From Limisphaerales bacterium (GTDB lineage: Bacteria > Verrucomicrobiota > Verrucomicrobiia > Limisphaerales > UBA11358): a stretch of 13,732 nucleotides of DNA. Below, in pieces: positions 1 to 5,480 of this stretch (positions are counted from its first letter, which is position 1; each line of letters starts with the position of its first letter). A program made the translations under genes and the position numbers. The stretch is from the NCBI GenBank assembly GCA_003455565.1, contig DMQW01000191.1, forward strand, positions 1 to 13,732. The letters run 5' to 3'. The notes below the pieces were generated by a model. It worked only from the letters and a program-made list of their open reading frames with translations. It was not told the origin of the DNA and did no database searches.

Positions 1-1761
1 AGGGGTTTTTGGAAGCTCCCTTATGCAAGTAAGGGGCCGTGCGCCAGACTTCAATCAGAGTCGGGGTGTAAAATGTATCTGCGGGCCGGTCATGCGCGGC
101 ACGGGTGCCGACATCGTGCGGATGCAAATCCGTGTAAAGACCCGGGACGTGACAATCCATGCAACCAGCTTGAGAAAATATTTTTTTGCCACGTTCAGCC
201 GCTGCGGAAAGCTTGCCATGCACCAGATACGGGCTGGGCACCGGCTTGAGCGATTTAAGGTATTCATCAATGGAGACGGCAACGGCTTCCGGCTGGTTGG
301 TGAACAAAATGAATTTGATTCCCGCGCGCACGGCGGTCTCGGCATTGGTGCGCACGCCCAGGTTCATCACCGGCGGCATCTTATGCACGAACAACATGTT
401 TTTGGTGTTCTTGGGATTGCCGATGCCGTCATTGAGCAGATCCCAATTCATGCCGTCCACGCGCGCGTCGCCGGGATGACAGCTCGAACAACTCTGCCAG
501 CCCTGCAAACAAATGGCTGCGTCATGAAAATAAAACTCCCCCTGCCGCACCATGTCCATTTTCGGCTTGGGGCCGAGCGGCATGGATTCGGCCTGAAACT
601 TGGCGGCGCCAGATCAATCGCACTTAACGTGTCGGAAAAATAATTTGCCGTATAAACCGTGTTCCCCACGACGATCACCGCCCGCGGGCCTAGATCTGTT
701 CCGGTCAACTTCACCCGTTGTCCGGCTTTCGGAAGAAAAGGAATATATCCACCACTGTCTCCACCAACGGCTGGCTTGTAACCAAAACTGCCCTGCGCCA
801 CCGGATCAAGGTCTTCAGGTCGTCGAGCCAGCTCATCCAACAAAGCGGGAAAGTCAAAAATACTGACCTCGTGGATGCCCGCGCTGACGACCGCTAATTT
901 TGAACCGTCTGCTGACCACGCCAGCCCCCAAGGATTGCCAGCTCCGCTTTTAAGCGTATCCAGTTGAAAAACGTAATCCACTTCCAGCCGGGCCACATTA
1001 ATCAGCGTCACGGCATTGCCGTGCATGCGACCAAAATTGACACTCTTCGTAGGCTGCTTGTGCCAGCCCACGAGATGCGTCACCGCCGCAAATTTGCCAT
1101 CCGGCGAGATGCGGATGTCCTTGAGCGACCCGCTGCCATTGATCATGTGAATCTCTTTGATCACCTTGCCCGCCGCCAAGTCAATCACGCTCACCGCTGC
1201 CGCATCGTAATCCAAATCCGCGCGACCGGCGGGCAATTGATTGGCCACGAGCAGATATTTGCCATCCTTCGACACATCCGCCGCCACCGGATCACGCAGG
1301 ACGGCAATCCGCCGCACTTCTTTTTTCGCGGCCAGGTCAACGATGCTCACGTCATTGTTGAACTGGTTGCAAACATACAACGTTTTTCCATCCGGACTGA
1401 TTACAGGAGCAATTGCGGTATGACCAACAGCAATGGTGGCGGTGATTTTTAACTTTGCCACATCAACGATGCAAACCTGGCTCTCCGGTGCGGCACAGGT
1501 GACGAACAACTGCCGGCCATCGCGTGAAAGGGCCAGACCCGAAGGCGGCAGCGGCATGGCGACCGAGGCCGTCACTTTTTTGGCCGCCACGTCAAAGCAC
1601 AACACCCGGTTGGCCGTGGCGCACGCCACGAACAACGTCTTGCCGTCCTGTGTGGCCACCAGTGCTGTGGGTGAAAGACAACTGAAATCGGATAAACCCG
1701 AACCCATCGCCGTCCAGCCAACCAGCCACGCGCCGGCAATCAATCGCATCATGAATCTCAT
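1..1761 (-). CDS. YVTN beta-propeller / di-haem cytochrome c fusion, frameshifted, 3' end outside window
   Basis: This is probably an exported redox protein of the beta-propeller plus cytochrome c peroxidase/MauG-like type. The N-terminal part has a signal-peptide-like segment followed by repeated SPDGKTLYV.../VSIVDLAAKK-type blades. The propeller frame is open from 1791 to 448, but after SAIDLA it loses protein-like character. Moving to the neighbouring frame at about 601-611 restores sense: MPLGPKPKMDMVRQG, then a CSSCH haem motif (491-477), a second haem motif CMDCH (163-149), and at the window edge TLIEVWRTAPYLHKG, typical of the C-terminal part of di-haem cytochrome c peroxidases. That second frame is open from about 611 to position 1. 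I start the gene at ATG 1761 (MRFMMRLIAGAW), because the 1791 ATG lies inside the repeat at 1790-1867; 1752 is another option. No good ribosome site is visible. The frameshift may be a real lesion or a one-base sequencing error. The substrate is unknown. Confidence 0.8.
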
Positions 1762-1789
1762 TGGATAGAATAACTGCCTTTTCAAAACC

Positions 1790-1867
1790 ATAGCCGACGA
1801 CGTGAGGAGACTCCAATTTATTTCCGCCTTCCGCCTTTAATTTGAGCCTCGTGACCTCGGCTGCCAC
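1790..1867. repeat. GTAG...CTAC palindromic element, copy 1 (degenerate)
   Basis: This is an imperfect inverted repeat with a left arm at 1790-1813, a right arm at 1844-1867 and a 30-nt pyrimidine-rich loop. The arms match those at 2503-2567 and 5926-5990 (shared core GACGACGTGAGGAG on the left, CCTCG near the right end), in the same orientation. The terminal GTAG and CTAC have decayed to ATAG and CCAC, and the loop is longer than the 17 nt of the other copies, so this looks like the oldest copy. It lies between the toxin stop at 1890 and the start of the propeller gene, and it supplies the spurious upstream ATG at 1791. Confidence 0.85.
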
Positions 1868-1889
1868 GGATCACAAGTGCCCGCCCGTT

Positions 1890-2165
1890 TTAACGCCGAC
1901 CCCGCAGGTAGCATTGCACCTCGTCGTGGTCACCTGCAAAATCAAACGTCAGCGCCCCTTTATGCGCCTCAAAGATGAGCCGCCACGCCAGTCCGGTGCG
2001 GCACTCATACAGGCGCTGGCCCAGTTTGCGGATCGCCAGACCGGAGTGCGCGTGTGGCTTGCCAAAGCCATTAATAACCAGCTTCAAGGTGGCGGAAACC
2101 TCCGCTTCACGCCCGGCTTCCCGCACGATTTTTTTGAACCGCTTGGACAGCTCAACGGAAATCAT
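1890..2165 (-). CDS. RelE/ParE-like toxin of a type II toxin-antitoxin pair
   Basis: This is a 91-residue protein starting MISVELSKRFKKIVREAG. It has the fold-typical string of the RelE/ParE superfamily: an N-terminal helix rich in Lys/Arg, then GLAIRKLGQRLYECRTG, LAWRLIFEAHKG and LTFDFAGDHDEV. Family members are mRNA interferases or gyrase poisons; the sequence alone does not say which. The reading frame extends upstream to 2225, but the ATG at 2165 gives the canonical length and overlaps the upstream antitoxin by 14 bp, the usual translational coupling. No frameshift or stop is seen, so the toxin appears intact. Together with the antitoxin it is bracketed by two same-orientation copies of the GTAG...CTAC palindrome. 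Confidence 0.8.
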   Translation of the reverse strand: MISVELSKRFKKIVREAGREAEVSATLKLVINGFGKPHAHSGLAIRKLGQRLYECRTGLAWRLIFEAHKGALTFDFAGDHDEVQCYLRGRR

Positions 2166-2424
2166 TTTTGCCCCCCGTAAATTGAGTGATCTCCCCGCGT
2201 TTCCGGGCGGTTTTGAGCTCCGCACCGATGCGCTTCTCCGCCGCCGCCATTTCGTCCGGCCTCAAACCGTATTCCTGCAGCGCATAATCCGTGGAAACCA
2301 CCTCCACTGGCCGCAACGCCACAATTTTCCCCTCAAACATAAAGCCGACATCCTCGCCTTGCGCGGCTTTTTTGAGCCAGTAGCCCAGCCGTCCGCGTCC
2401 TTCAGTGATGGTCAGAGTTTTCAT
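2152..2424 (-). CDS. Phd/YefM-like antitoxin
   Basis: This is a 90-residue protein, MKTLTITEGRGRLGYWLKKA at the N-terminus, followed by GEDVGFMFEGKIVALRPVE. This is the prevent-host-death (Phd/YefM) arrangement: an N-terminal DNA-binding and dimerisation half, then a charged C-terminal tail (residues about 60-90, AAAEKRIGAELKTARKRG) that would wrap the toxin. It is the first gene of the pair and overlaps the toxin gene. I chose ATG 2424 over the in-frame GTG at 2442 because a consensus -10 box occupies the GTG-proximal codons. Such antitoxins normally repress their own promoter together with the toxin. What is seen is the family pattern and gene order; partner and autoregulation are inferred. 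Confidence 0.8.
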   Translation of the reverse strand: MKTLTITEGRGRLGYWLKKAAQGEDVGFMFEGKIVALRPVEVVSTDYALQEYGLRPDEMAAAEKRIGAELKTARKRGEITQFTGGKNDFR

Positions 2425-2430
2425 ACGCTC

Positions 2431-2458
2431 ATTATAGCGCACATCAGCCGCCTGGCAA
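2431..2458 (-). promoter_or_regulatory. Sigma-70-like promoter of the toxin-antitoxin operon
   Basis: On the minus strand TTGCCA (2458-2453) is followed after 16 nt by a perfect TATAAT (2436-2431). The -10 box lies 6 nt before the antitoxin ATG at 2424, so transcription would begin at about the start codon, giving a leaderless or nearly leaderless mRNA. The boxes are seen; the activity is inferred. Confidence 0.6.
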
Positions 2459-2502
2459 GAACGCTTTCACACCGCCCGGCCGGTTGCGGTTCCTTCAATC
2501 CT

Positions 2503-2567
2503 GTAGGAGACGACGTGAGGAGTCTCTAGCTTTTTTTTAATTTGAGCCTCGTCACCTCGGCTCCTAC
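2503..2567. repeat. GTAG...CTAC palindromic element, copy 2
   Basis: The element is 65 nt: a 24-nt left arm (2503-2526) starting GTAGGAGACGACGTGAGG, a 17-nt T-rich loop, and a 24-nt right arm (2544-2567) ending CTCCTAC. The arms are near-perfect reverse complements. Each arm alone is GTAG plus a small hairpin (GAGAC...GTCTC in the left arm), the layout of a REP unit, so the whole is a tail-to-tail pair. It lies about 45 nt upstream of the -35 box of the toxin-antitoxin operon and has the same orientation as the copies at 1790 and 5926. Confidence 0.9.
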
Positions 2568-2605
2568 AGGGATTTTGAATTGGCTCCGTTGTAATGGCTT
2601 TTCAT

Positions 2606-2683
2606 TGTAGCGGCGGTCTGTGACCGTCGCATAATTCATAGAAATCTGACATTAAACGGCGCTCGCAGAGCGCCGCTACAACA
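2606..2683. repeat. Second REP-like inverted pair (GTAGCGGCG family)
   Basis: Two units face each other. The left unit at 2606-2630 is TGTAGCGGCGGTCTGTGACC plus GTCGC; the right unit at 2657-2683, read on the minus strand, is TGTTGTAGCGGCGCTCTGCG plus AGCGCCG. Each unit is GTAG followed by a self-complementary GC-rich stem (GCGGCGGTC/GACCGTCGC on the left, CGGCGCTC/GAGCGCCG on the right). A tetranucleotide plus hairpin in paired inverted units is the classical REP/BIME design. The sequence differs from the element 40 nt upstream but shares the GTAG/CTAC ends. Confidence 0.8.
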
Positions 2684-2706
2684 AACTGCAATTGATTTGC
2701 CGTCCC

Positions 2707-2937
2707 GACGGCTGGCCCAAGGGCGGCGATGGGTGGACGGGAGCGACCGACGGCGGCGGTGGACTTGGGCAACCGGTAGGCACGGCGGGGAGACCCGGCG
2801 GCGGGCCAGGGAAAGCGGTCGGCCAACCCCGGCAACCGAGCGGCAGATCTTGGCAACCCGGCGGTGAACCGGGGAAAACCATCGGCAATGGCCGCCAGCC
2901 TGTCGGCGGAGACCGGAAATTTGTCGCTGGCCTTTAA
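2707..2937 (+). repeat. 21-bp degenerate minisatellite (11 units), possible short Gly/Pro-rich ORF
   Basis: Eleven consecutive 21-bp units fit this stretch exactly. On the plus strand they spell heptads such as DGWPKGG, DGWTGAT, DGGGGLG, QPVGTAG, RPGGGPG, KAVGQPR, QPSGRSW, QPGGEPG, KTIGNGR, QPVGGDR and KFVAGL followed by a stop. Most of the last eight begin with Q/R/K and carry Gly at position 4. A reading frame with a TTG start at 2692 runs through to 2937 (81 residues), but it has no ATG, no ribosome site and no signal peptide, and the minus-strand frames are also open because the length is a multiple of three. I therefore call the repeat with confidence and leave the protein doubtful. Confidence 0.7.
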
Positions 2938-2948
2938 GCATTTTTATT

Positions 2949-2970
2949 GGGTCAGTAGTTAGGTTGACCC
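2949..2970. terminator. Small hairpin downstream of the lipoprotein gene
   Basis: GGGTCA (2949-2954) and TGACCC (2965-2970) form a perfect 6-bp stem with a 10-nt loop, 22 nt beyond the stop of the minus-strand lipoprotein gene. There is no U-run on the minus strand (the 3' side reads AATAAAAA), so a terminator role is weakly supported. The rest of 2938-2992 shows nothing. Confidence 0.3.
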
Positions 2971-2992
2971 GTTCAAGTTGCTTCTAAATCTC

Positions 2993-3556
2993 CTATTTAC
3001 TCAATAATAATATCTCGTCAAGCACCTGACGCTCGTCTTGAGGACACGGTAACAGATCGACTGCTTTTTCATGATAAAAGCCAAATGTATGAAAGTTCCA
3101 CGCTAGCCCTTGAACAAAATGGCGACCATGAATAGCTACCGATATTTTACTGCCATTAGAAACTGGTGTCACCCGAATGATAATATCAGCCCAATAAGCG
3201 GATTGTTTTGGCGGAAGACAAGCAGACTTCCCCCAAAATCCTATGGCGTTGGTTCCGTTTCTAAGCATAAATAAAGTTGCCGGATCGGTTTTCAATGCCA
3301 TGTGGTAGAGGCGAGTGTCCTTATCACTGTATAGCACATATCCATTTGTCAATGTTCTTGACCATATTACAATCGCATTTGTAATAACCTCACTTGAAAT
3401 AGATACTGTTGTCGACTCTCCCGATCGGTTGAATTGCTTTGATAACTGCTCATCAATAGGACTGGCACAGCTTGCGCACCAAAACAGCAATAAACAGCAG
3501 CCCAAATAAGACATAAACAAATTCTGATGGTTGGGCATTTCTCTATGATCTCTCAT
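2993..3556 (-). CDS. Predicted lipoprotein, candidate immunity protein for the Rhs-tip toxin
   Basis: This is a 187-residue protein that I do not recognise by family. MSYLGCCLLLFWCASCAS is a short hydrophobic signal with a plausible lipobox (CAS-C), so the mature protein should be a membrane-anchored, extracytoplasmic lipoprotein of about 155 residues with mixed beta-like sequence. The start at 3556 is well supported: GGAGGT lies about 6 nt upstream, and the ATG overlaps the stop of the Rhs-tip gene as ATGA. That SD is embedded in the toxin's last Gly codons, so translation is coupled to the toxin. Immediate 3' position, coupling and periplasmic placement are what is expected of an immunity partner for a phospholipase; lipoprotein immunity proteins are known for T6SS lipase effectors. 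The immunity role is inference. Codon use and AT content differ from the flanking GC-rich genes, suggesting acquisition. Confidence 0.65.
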   Translation of the reverse strand: MRDHREMPNHQNLFMSYLGCCLLLFWCASCASPIDEQLSKQFNRSGESTTVSISSEVITNAIVIWSRTLTNGYVLYSDKDTRLYHMALKTDPATLFMLRNGTNAIGFWGKSACLPPKQSAYWADIIIRVTPVSNGSKISVAIHGRHFVQGLAWNFHTFGFYHEKAVDLLPCPQDERQVLDEILLLSK

Positions 3557-4167
3557 TGGCCACCTCCATCGCAACCGTTTTGAAAGCTATTATAATAATC
3601 GTGAGGATTATTTACAACTTCATTGCGCTTACTACGGCTAGGCCAAAGCTCGCGCATTGCATGAAAGGCAGCATTCGGCCAATGTGTTATACCCATTCCA
3701 GGCCACGACTGTTCGCCGCGATGAGACGGAGAAGACCTATCAGCAATTGTATGCATTCCTTTACCTAAGTCATACATTGCCTCATCATGTTTGCCCTGAT
3801 TCTCAGCATCAATTGCGCTCTTAAGCTGATCAGCAATAAATTTATCAGCGTCTGCTTTGGCCCTTGCAGGGTCTTCTCCTGGAGAACTCATGCCGTGTTG
3901 ATAAGCGTTTGCTGGTTCTTGTGATCCCGGGCCAGAGTCGACATCATGGCTTGCATTTTTCAACTGATTCAAATCACCTTTCGGCAATTGAAACCCATCG
4001 GATGCACCTGTTCCAAAAGCACTATTTATAAGGCTATTATGTCCGCAAGTGTTCCATAGCCCCAATACATCGAAGCCAGTAATGGGATTATTTCCAACAA
4101 ACCTGAACATAAAGGGGTCAGTCCTAGTTTTATTTAAGATTAAATTCATTTTGTTCCTCGGTTTCAA
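3553..4167 (-). CDS. Orphan Rhs C-terminal tip with zinc phospholipase C-like toxin domain (N-terminally truncated)
   Basis: Residues 17-38 hold the end of an Rhs repeat-associated core (DPFMFRFVGNNP...FDVLGLW), the point where Rhs shells join their variable toxin. The whole upstream shell is missing. Residues 38-175 match the metal-ligand pattern of the Zn-dependent phospholipase C / S1-P1 nuclease superfamily: W38, H43 in GHNSLINSAF, D77-x13-H91, H139-x3-D143-x5-H149 in MHTIADRSSPSH, and H169-x3-E173. The spacings D-x13-H, H-x3-D-x5-H and H-x3-E equal those of Bacillus cereus PLC (D55/H69, H118/D122/H128, H142/E146), recalled from memory. A lipid-cleaving or nuclease toxin is therefore likely. 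The ATG at 4167 lies inside the RAYT gene and may not be used; ATG 4110 is an alternative. The gene is coupled to the downstream lipoprotein by an ATGA overlap. It is either a degraded rhs gene or an orphan tip cassette; the toxin domain itself shows no lesion. Confidence 0.75.
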   Translation of the reverse strand: MKPRNKMNLILNKTRTDPFMFRFVGNNPITGFDVLGLWNTCGHNSLINSAFGTGASDGFQLPKGDLNQLKNASHDVDSGPGSQEPANAYQHGMSSPGEDPARAKADADKFIADQLKSAIDAENQGKHDEAMYDLGKGMHTIADRSSPSHRGEQSWPGMGITHWPNAAFHAMRELWPSRSKRNEVVNNPHDYYNSFQNGCDGGGQ

Positions 4168-4867
4168 TCTTCAACTTCGAGACGCGGCTTTCCCCGACAA
4201 CCGCGCGCGCCTGTTCCAACAGTTCCTGCCGGAAGGTTTCACCGCCCAGACACCAGCCACGCCGGACATTCTTCAATTCCCCGCCGTCTTCCTGCGCCCG
4301 CCGCACTTCCAGATAGTTCTCCAATTCCTCCCGCCCGGCAAGGCTGTCCTTGGGGATGTGCAGTTCACCCAGCAACCGATCCACCCGCAGCCAGCGCGGA
4401 CGTTGTTCCGGTGGTTTCAGATACTCCGGCCAACTGCTCCACGCAAAGTCACGCAATTTCTTTTCGGGCGGCAGTAATTTCGCCCGCACCGGATTCAAAT
4501 GCACATAGTCGCACACCGTCCGCAGGTAGCCGCTGCCGCTGCCGTCCACGATGAGCGATTTGTAGCGTCCGCTGAACAAATGCCCGAACTGCTTGTGCCG
4601 CCGGTTGAACCGCGCCGTGTAGGTGCTCAAGAACCAGCGCATCCCGGCCACCAAGTTGGCATCGGGCGTTTCCATGACCAGATGAAAATGATTGTTCATC
4701 AGACAATACGCGTGAACCTGCCAGTCCGTCTTGACGCACGCTTCACTTAAAGTAACGACGAACCGTTTGCGGTCAAAGTCATCGTGAAAGATCGGCTCGC
4801 GCCGGTCGCCGCGATTCATCACATGATAAATCGCGCCGGGATACTCGATCCGCAATTGCCGGGGCAT
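4130..4867 (-). CDS. REP-associated tyrosine transposase (RAYT, Y1/IS200-like)
   Basis: This is a 245-residue HUH single-strand transposase. Family marks are the N-terminus MPRQLRIEYPGAIYHVMNRG, the metal-binding HUH motif NNHFHLV (H60, H62), and the RAYT-type helix GYLRTVCDYVHLNPVRAKLL with the probable catalytic Tyr121. Residues 130-245 form the extra C-terminal region seen in RAYTs. RAYTs are single-copy, domesticated relatives of IS200/IS605 that bind and cleave GTAG-plus-hairpin REP units. Two GTAG-bounded palindrome families occur within about 1.1-2.2 kb on either side. I chose ATG 4867 over the in-frame GTG 4873 because GGTGG precedes it. Its 3' end overlaps the start of the severed Rhs-tip frame, so it occupies the place where the Rhs shell would be. 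No lesions are seen. It is not obviously flanked by its own terminal hairpins. Confidence 0.9.
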   Translation of the reverse strand: MPRQLRIEYPGAIYHVMNRGDRREPIFHDDFDRKRFVVTLSEACVKTDWQVHAYCLMNNHFHLVMETPDANLVAGMRWFLSTYTARFNRRHKQFGHLFSGRYKSLIVDGSGSGYLRTVCDYVHLNPVRAKLLPPEKKLRDFAWSSWPEYLKPPEQRPRWLRVDRLLGELHIPKDSLAGREELENYLEVRRAQEDGGELKNVRRGWCLGGETFRQELLEQARAVVGESRVSKLKIETEEQNEFNLK

Positions 4868-4937
4868 GACCACCAGCTTATGCCAACCCCGGCTTCCTGT
4901 AAATAGTCATCAAGGGTCAAGGATCCCAAGTTTTTAA

Positions 4938-4988
4938 TCACTTCAACAACGCCTCGGCGTGCTTCCGCGCCGCGTCGCTCTGGCCGCC
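4938..4988 (-). repeat. Duplicate of the recN 3' end (51-bp direct repeat)
   Basis: These 51 bp match 5481-5531, the last codons and stop of recN, at 47 of 51 positions by eye and in the same orientation. Read on the minus strand they still encode GGQSDAARKHAEALLK and a stop. Together the two copies flank the 492 bp that contain hicAB. The similarity ends abruptly at 4988/5531. Confidence 0.9.
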
Positions 4989-4998
4989 CTTGGTAGAA

Positions 4999-5235
4999 TC
5001 AAACCAGAACCGCCTCGCGCATGGGTCGGGTGCCGGGTGCGGGCAGTTCCTTGCCGGCGTGACGCAGTTCCTCAACCTCTTCGCGGGCAAGAACGCAGAG
5101 CTGATGAAAAGTTTCTTCCTCGGTGCTGCCGTGGCACACGCCGCCCCACGGAAACAGGTCGGGGCAATGGCCGACATAACAACGGTCTTCCTCGCTCCAC
5201 ATGACAAATTTCAGATAACGGTCTTCGGTTTTCAT
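4999..5235 (-). CDS. HicB-like antitoxin
   Basis: This 78-residue protein has MKTEDRYLKFVMWSEEDRCY followed by VGHCPDLFPWGGVCHGSTEE, the partial RNase H-like fold of HicB antitoxins (strand, E-D-x-x-Y, then GHCPDL, then G-x-T-x-E-E). The C-terminus (LPAPGTRPMREAVLV) is intact and lacks an added HTH or ribbon-helix-helix DNA-binding domain, so it is the short form. It starts at the ATG that overlaps the hicA stop as ATGA, so toxin and antitoxin were translated together. HicB normally blocks the mRNA interferase HicA. Here the toxin reading frame is broken (see 5232-5432), so this is an antitoxin without a working partner, or a stand-alone HicB-like regulator. The gene ends 10 bp from the recN-end duplicate. 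Confidence 0.75.
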   Translation of the reverse strand: MKTEDRYLKFVMWSEEDRCYVGHCPDLFPWGGVCHGSTEEETFHQLCVLAREEVEELRHAGKELPAPGTRPMREAVLV

Positions 5236-5432
5236 TTGGTCACCTCGCTCATGGCATTGCGAACTTGTTTTTCCTGATAGTGCTGGGCGTCATCGCCATC
5301 CCGGCCGCTCAAAATCACCGAGCCGGGAAATCGTGGATGCCGGAATTTGCGATGTTACCCCTTGCCGCCGAGAGTCAGCGCAAACCCCGCCTTTTCCAAA
5401 TCTTAAATCAACTGGCGGATTTTGCGCGGCAT
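5232..5432 (-). pseudogene. hicA toxin pseudogene (two nonsense codons)
   Basis: Translating 5432 to 5232 on the minus strand gives a 67-codon frame: MPRKIRQLI-stop-DLEKAGFALTLGGKG-stop-HRKFRHPRFPGSVILSGRDG, then DDAQHYQEKQVRNAMSEVTK and the terminal stop. This fits the HicA layout (KxxxLIxxLEKxGF...GSHxxFxHP...VxxxxGxDxxxxxxxQVRNAM), with the catalytic-region His kept but the preceding Ser codon, expected as TCA, reading TAA at 5357-5355. The first stop is TAA at 5405-5403. Apart from these two codons the frame is perfectly maintained and overlaps hicB by the usual ATGA. The toxin is therefore recently inactivated by point mutations while the antitoxin stays open. Stop-codon recoding is unlikely since TAA terminates other genes here (for example the toxin at 1890). 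Confidence 0.75.
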
Positions 5433-5480
5433 TTCTTTTGTTTTGATACCACTTGAAGTCAATAGCGTCAACTCCGCGAC

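Noticed and set aside
23..643. Plus-strand open frame of 206 codons at the left edge
   Set aside because: It is antisense to the cytochrome c domain with two CxxCH motifs. The composition is His/Arg-rich and lacks motifs.
2606..2683. CRISPR-like repeat pair
   Set aside because: There are only two units, in inverted orientation, without spacers of constant length; REP pair fits better.
2636..2941. Minus-strand Pro-rich and Arg-rich frames across the minisatellite
   Set aside because: A 21-bp unit is a multiple of three and leaves several frames open by itself. No start, ribosome site or signal peptide supports them.
4938..5207. Open frame of 89 codons ending in the RecN-like C-terminus
   Set aside because: Only its last 16 codons are recN-derived; the rest is hicB read in the wrong frame.
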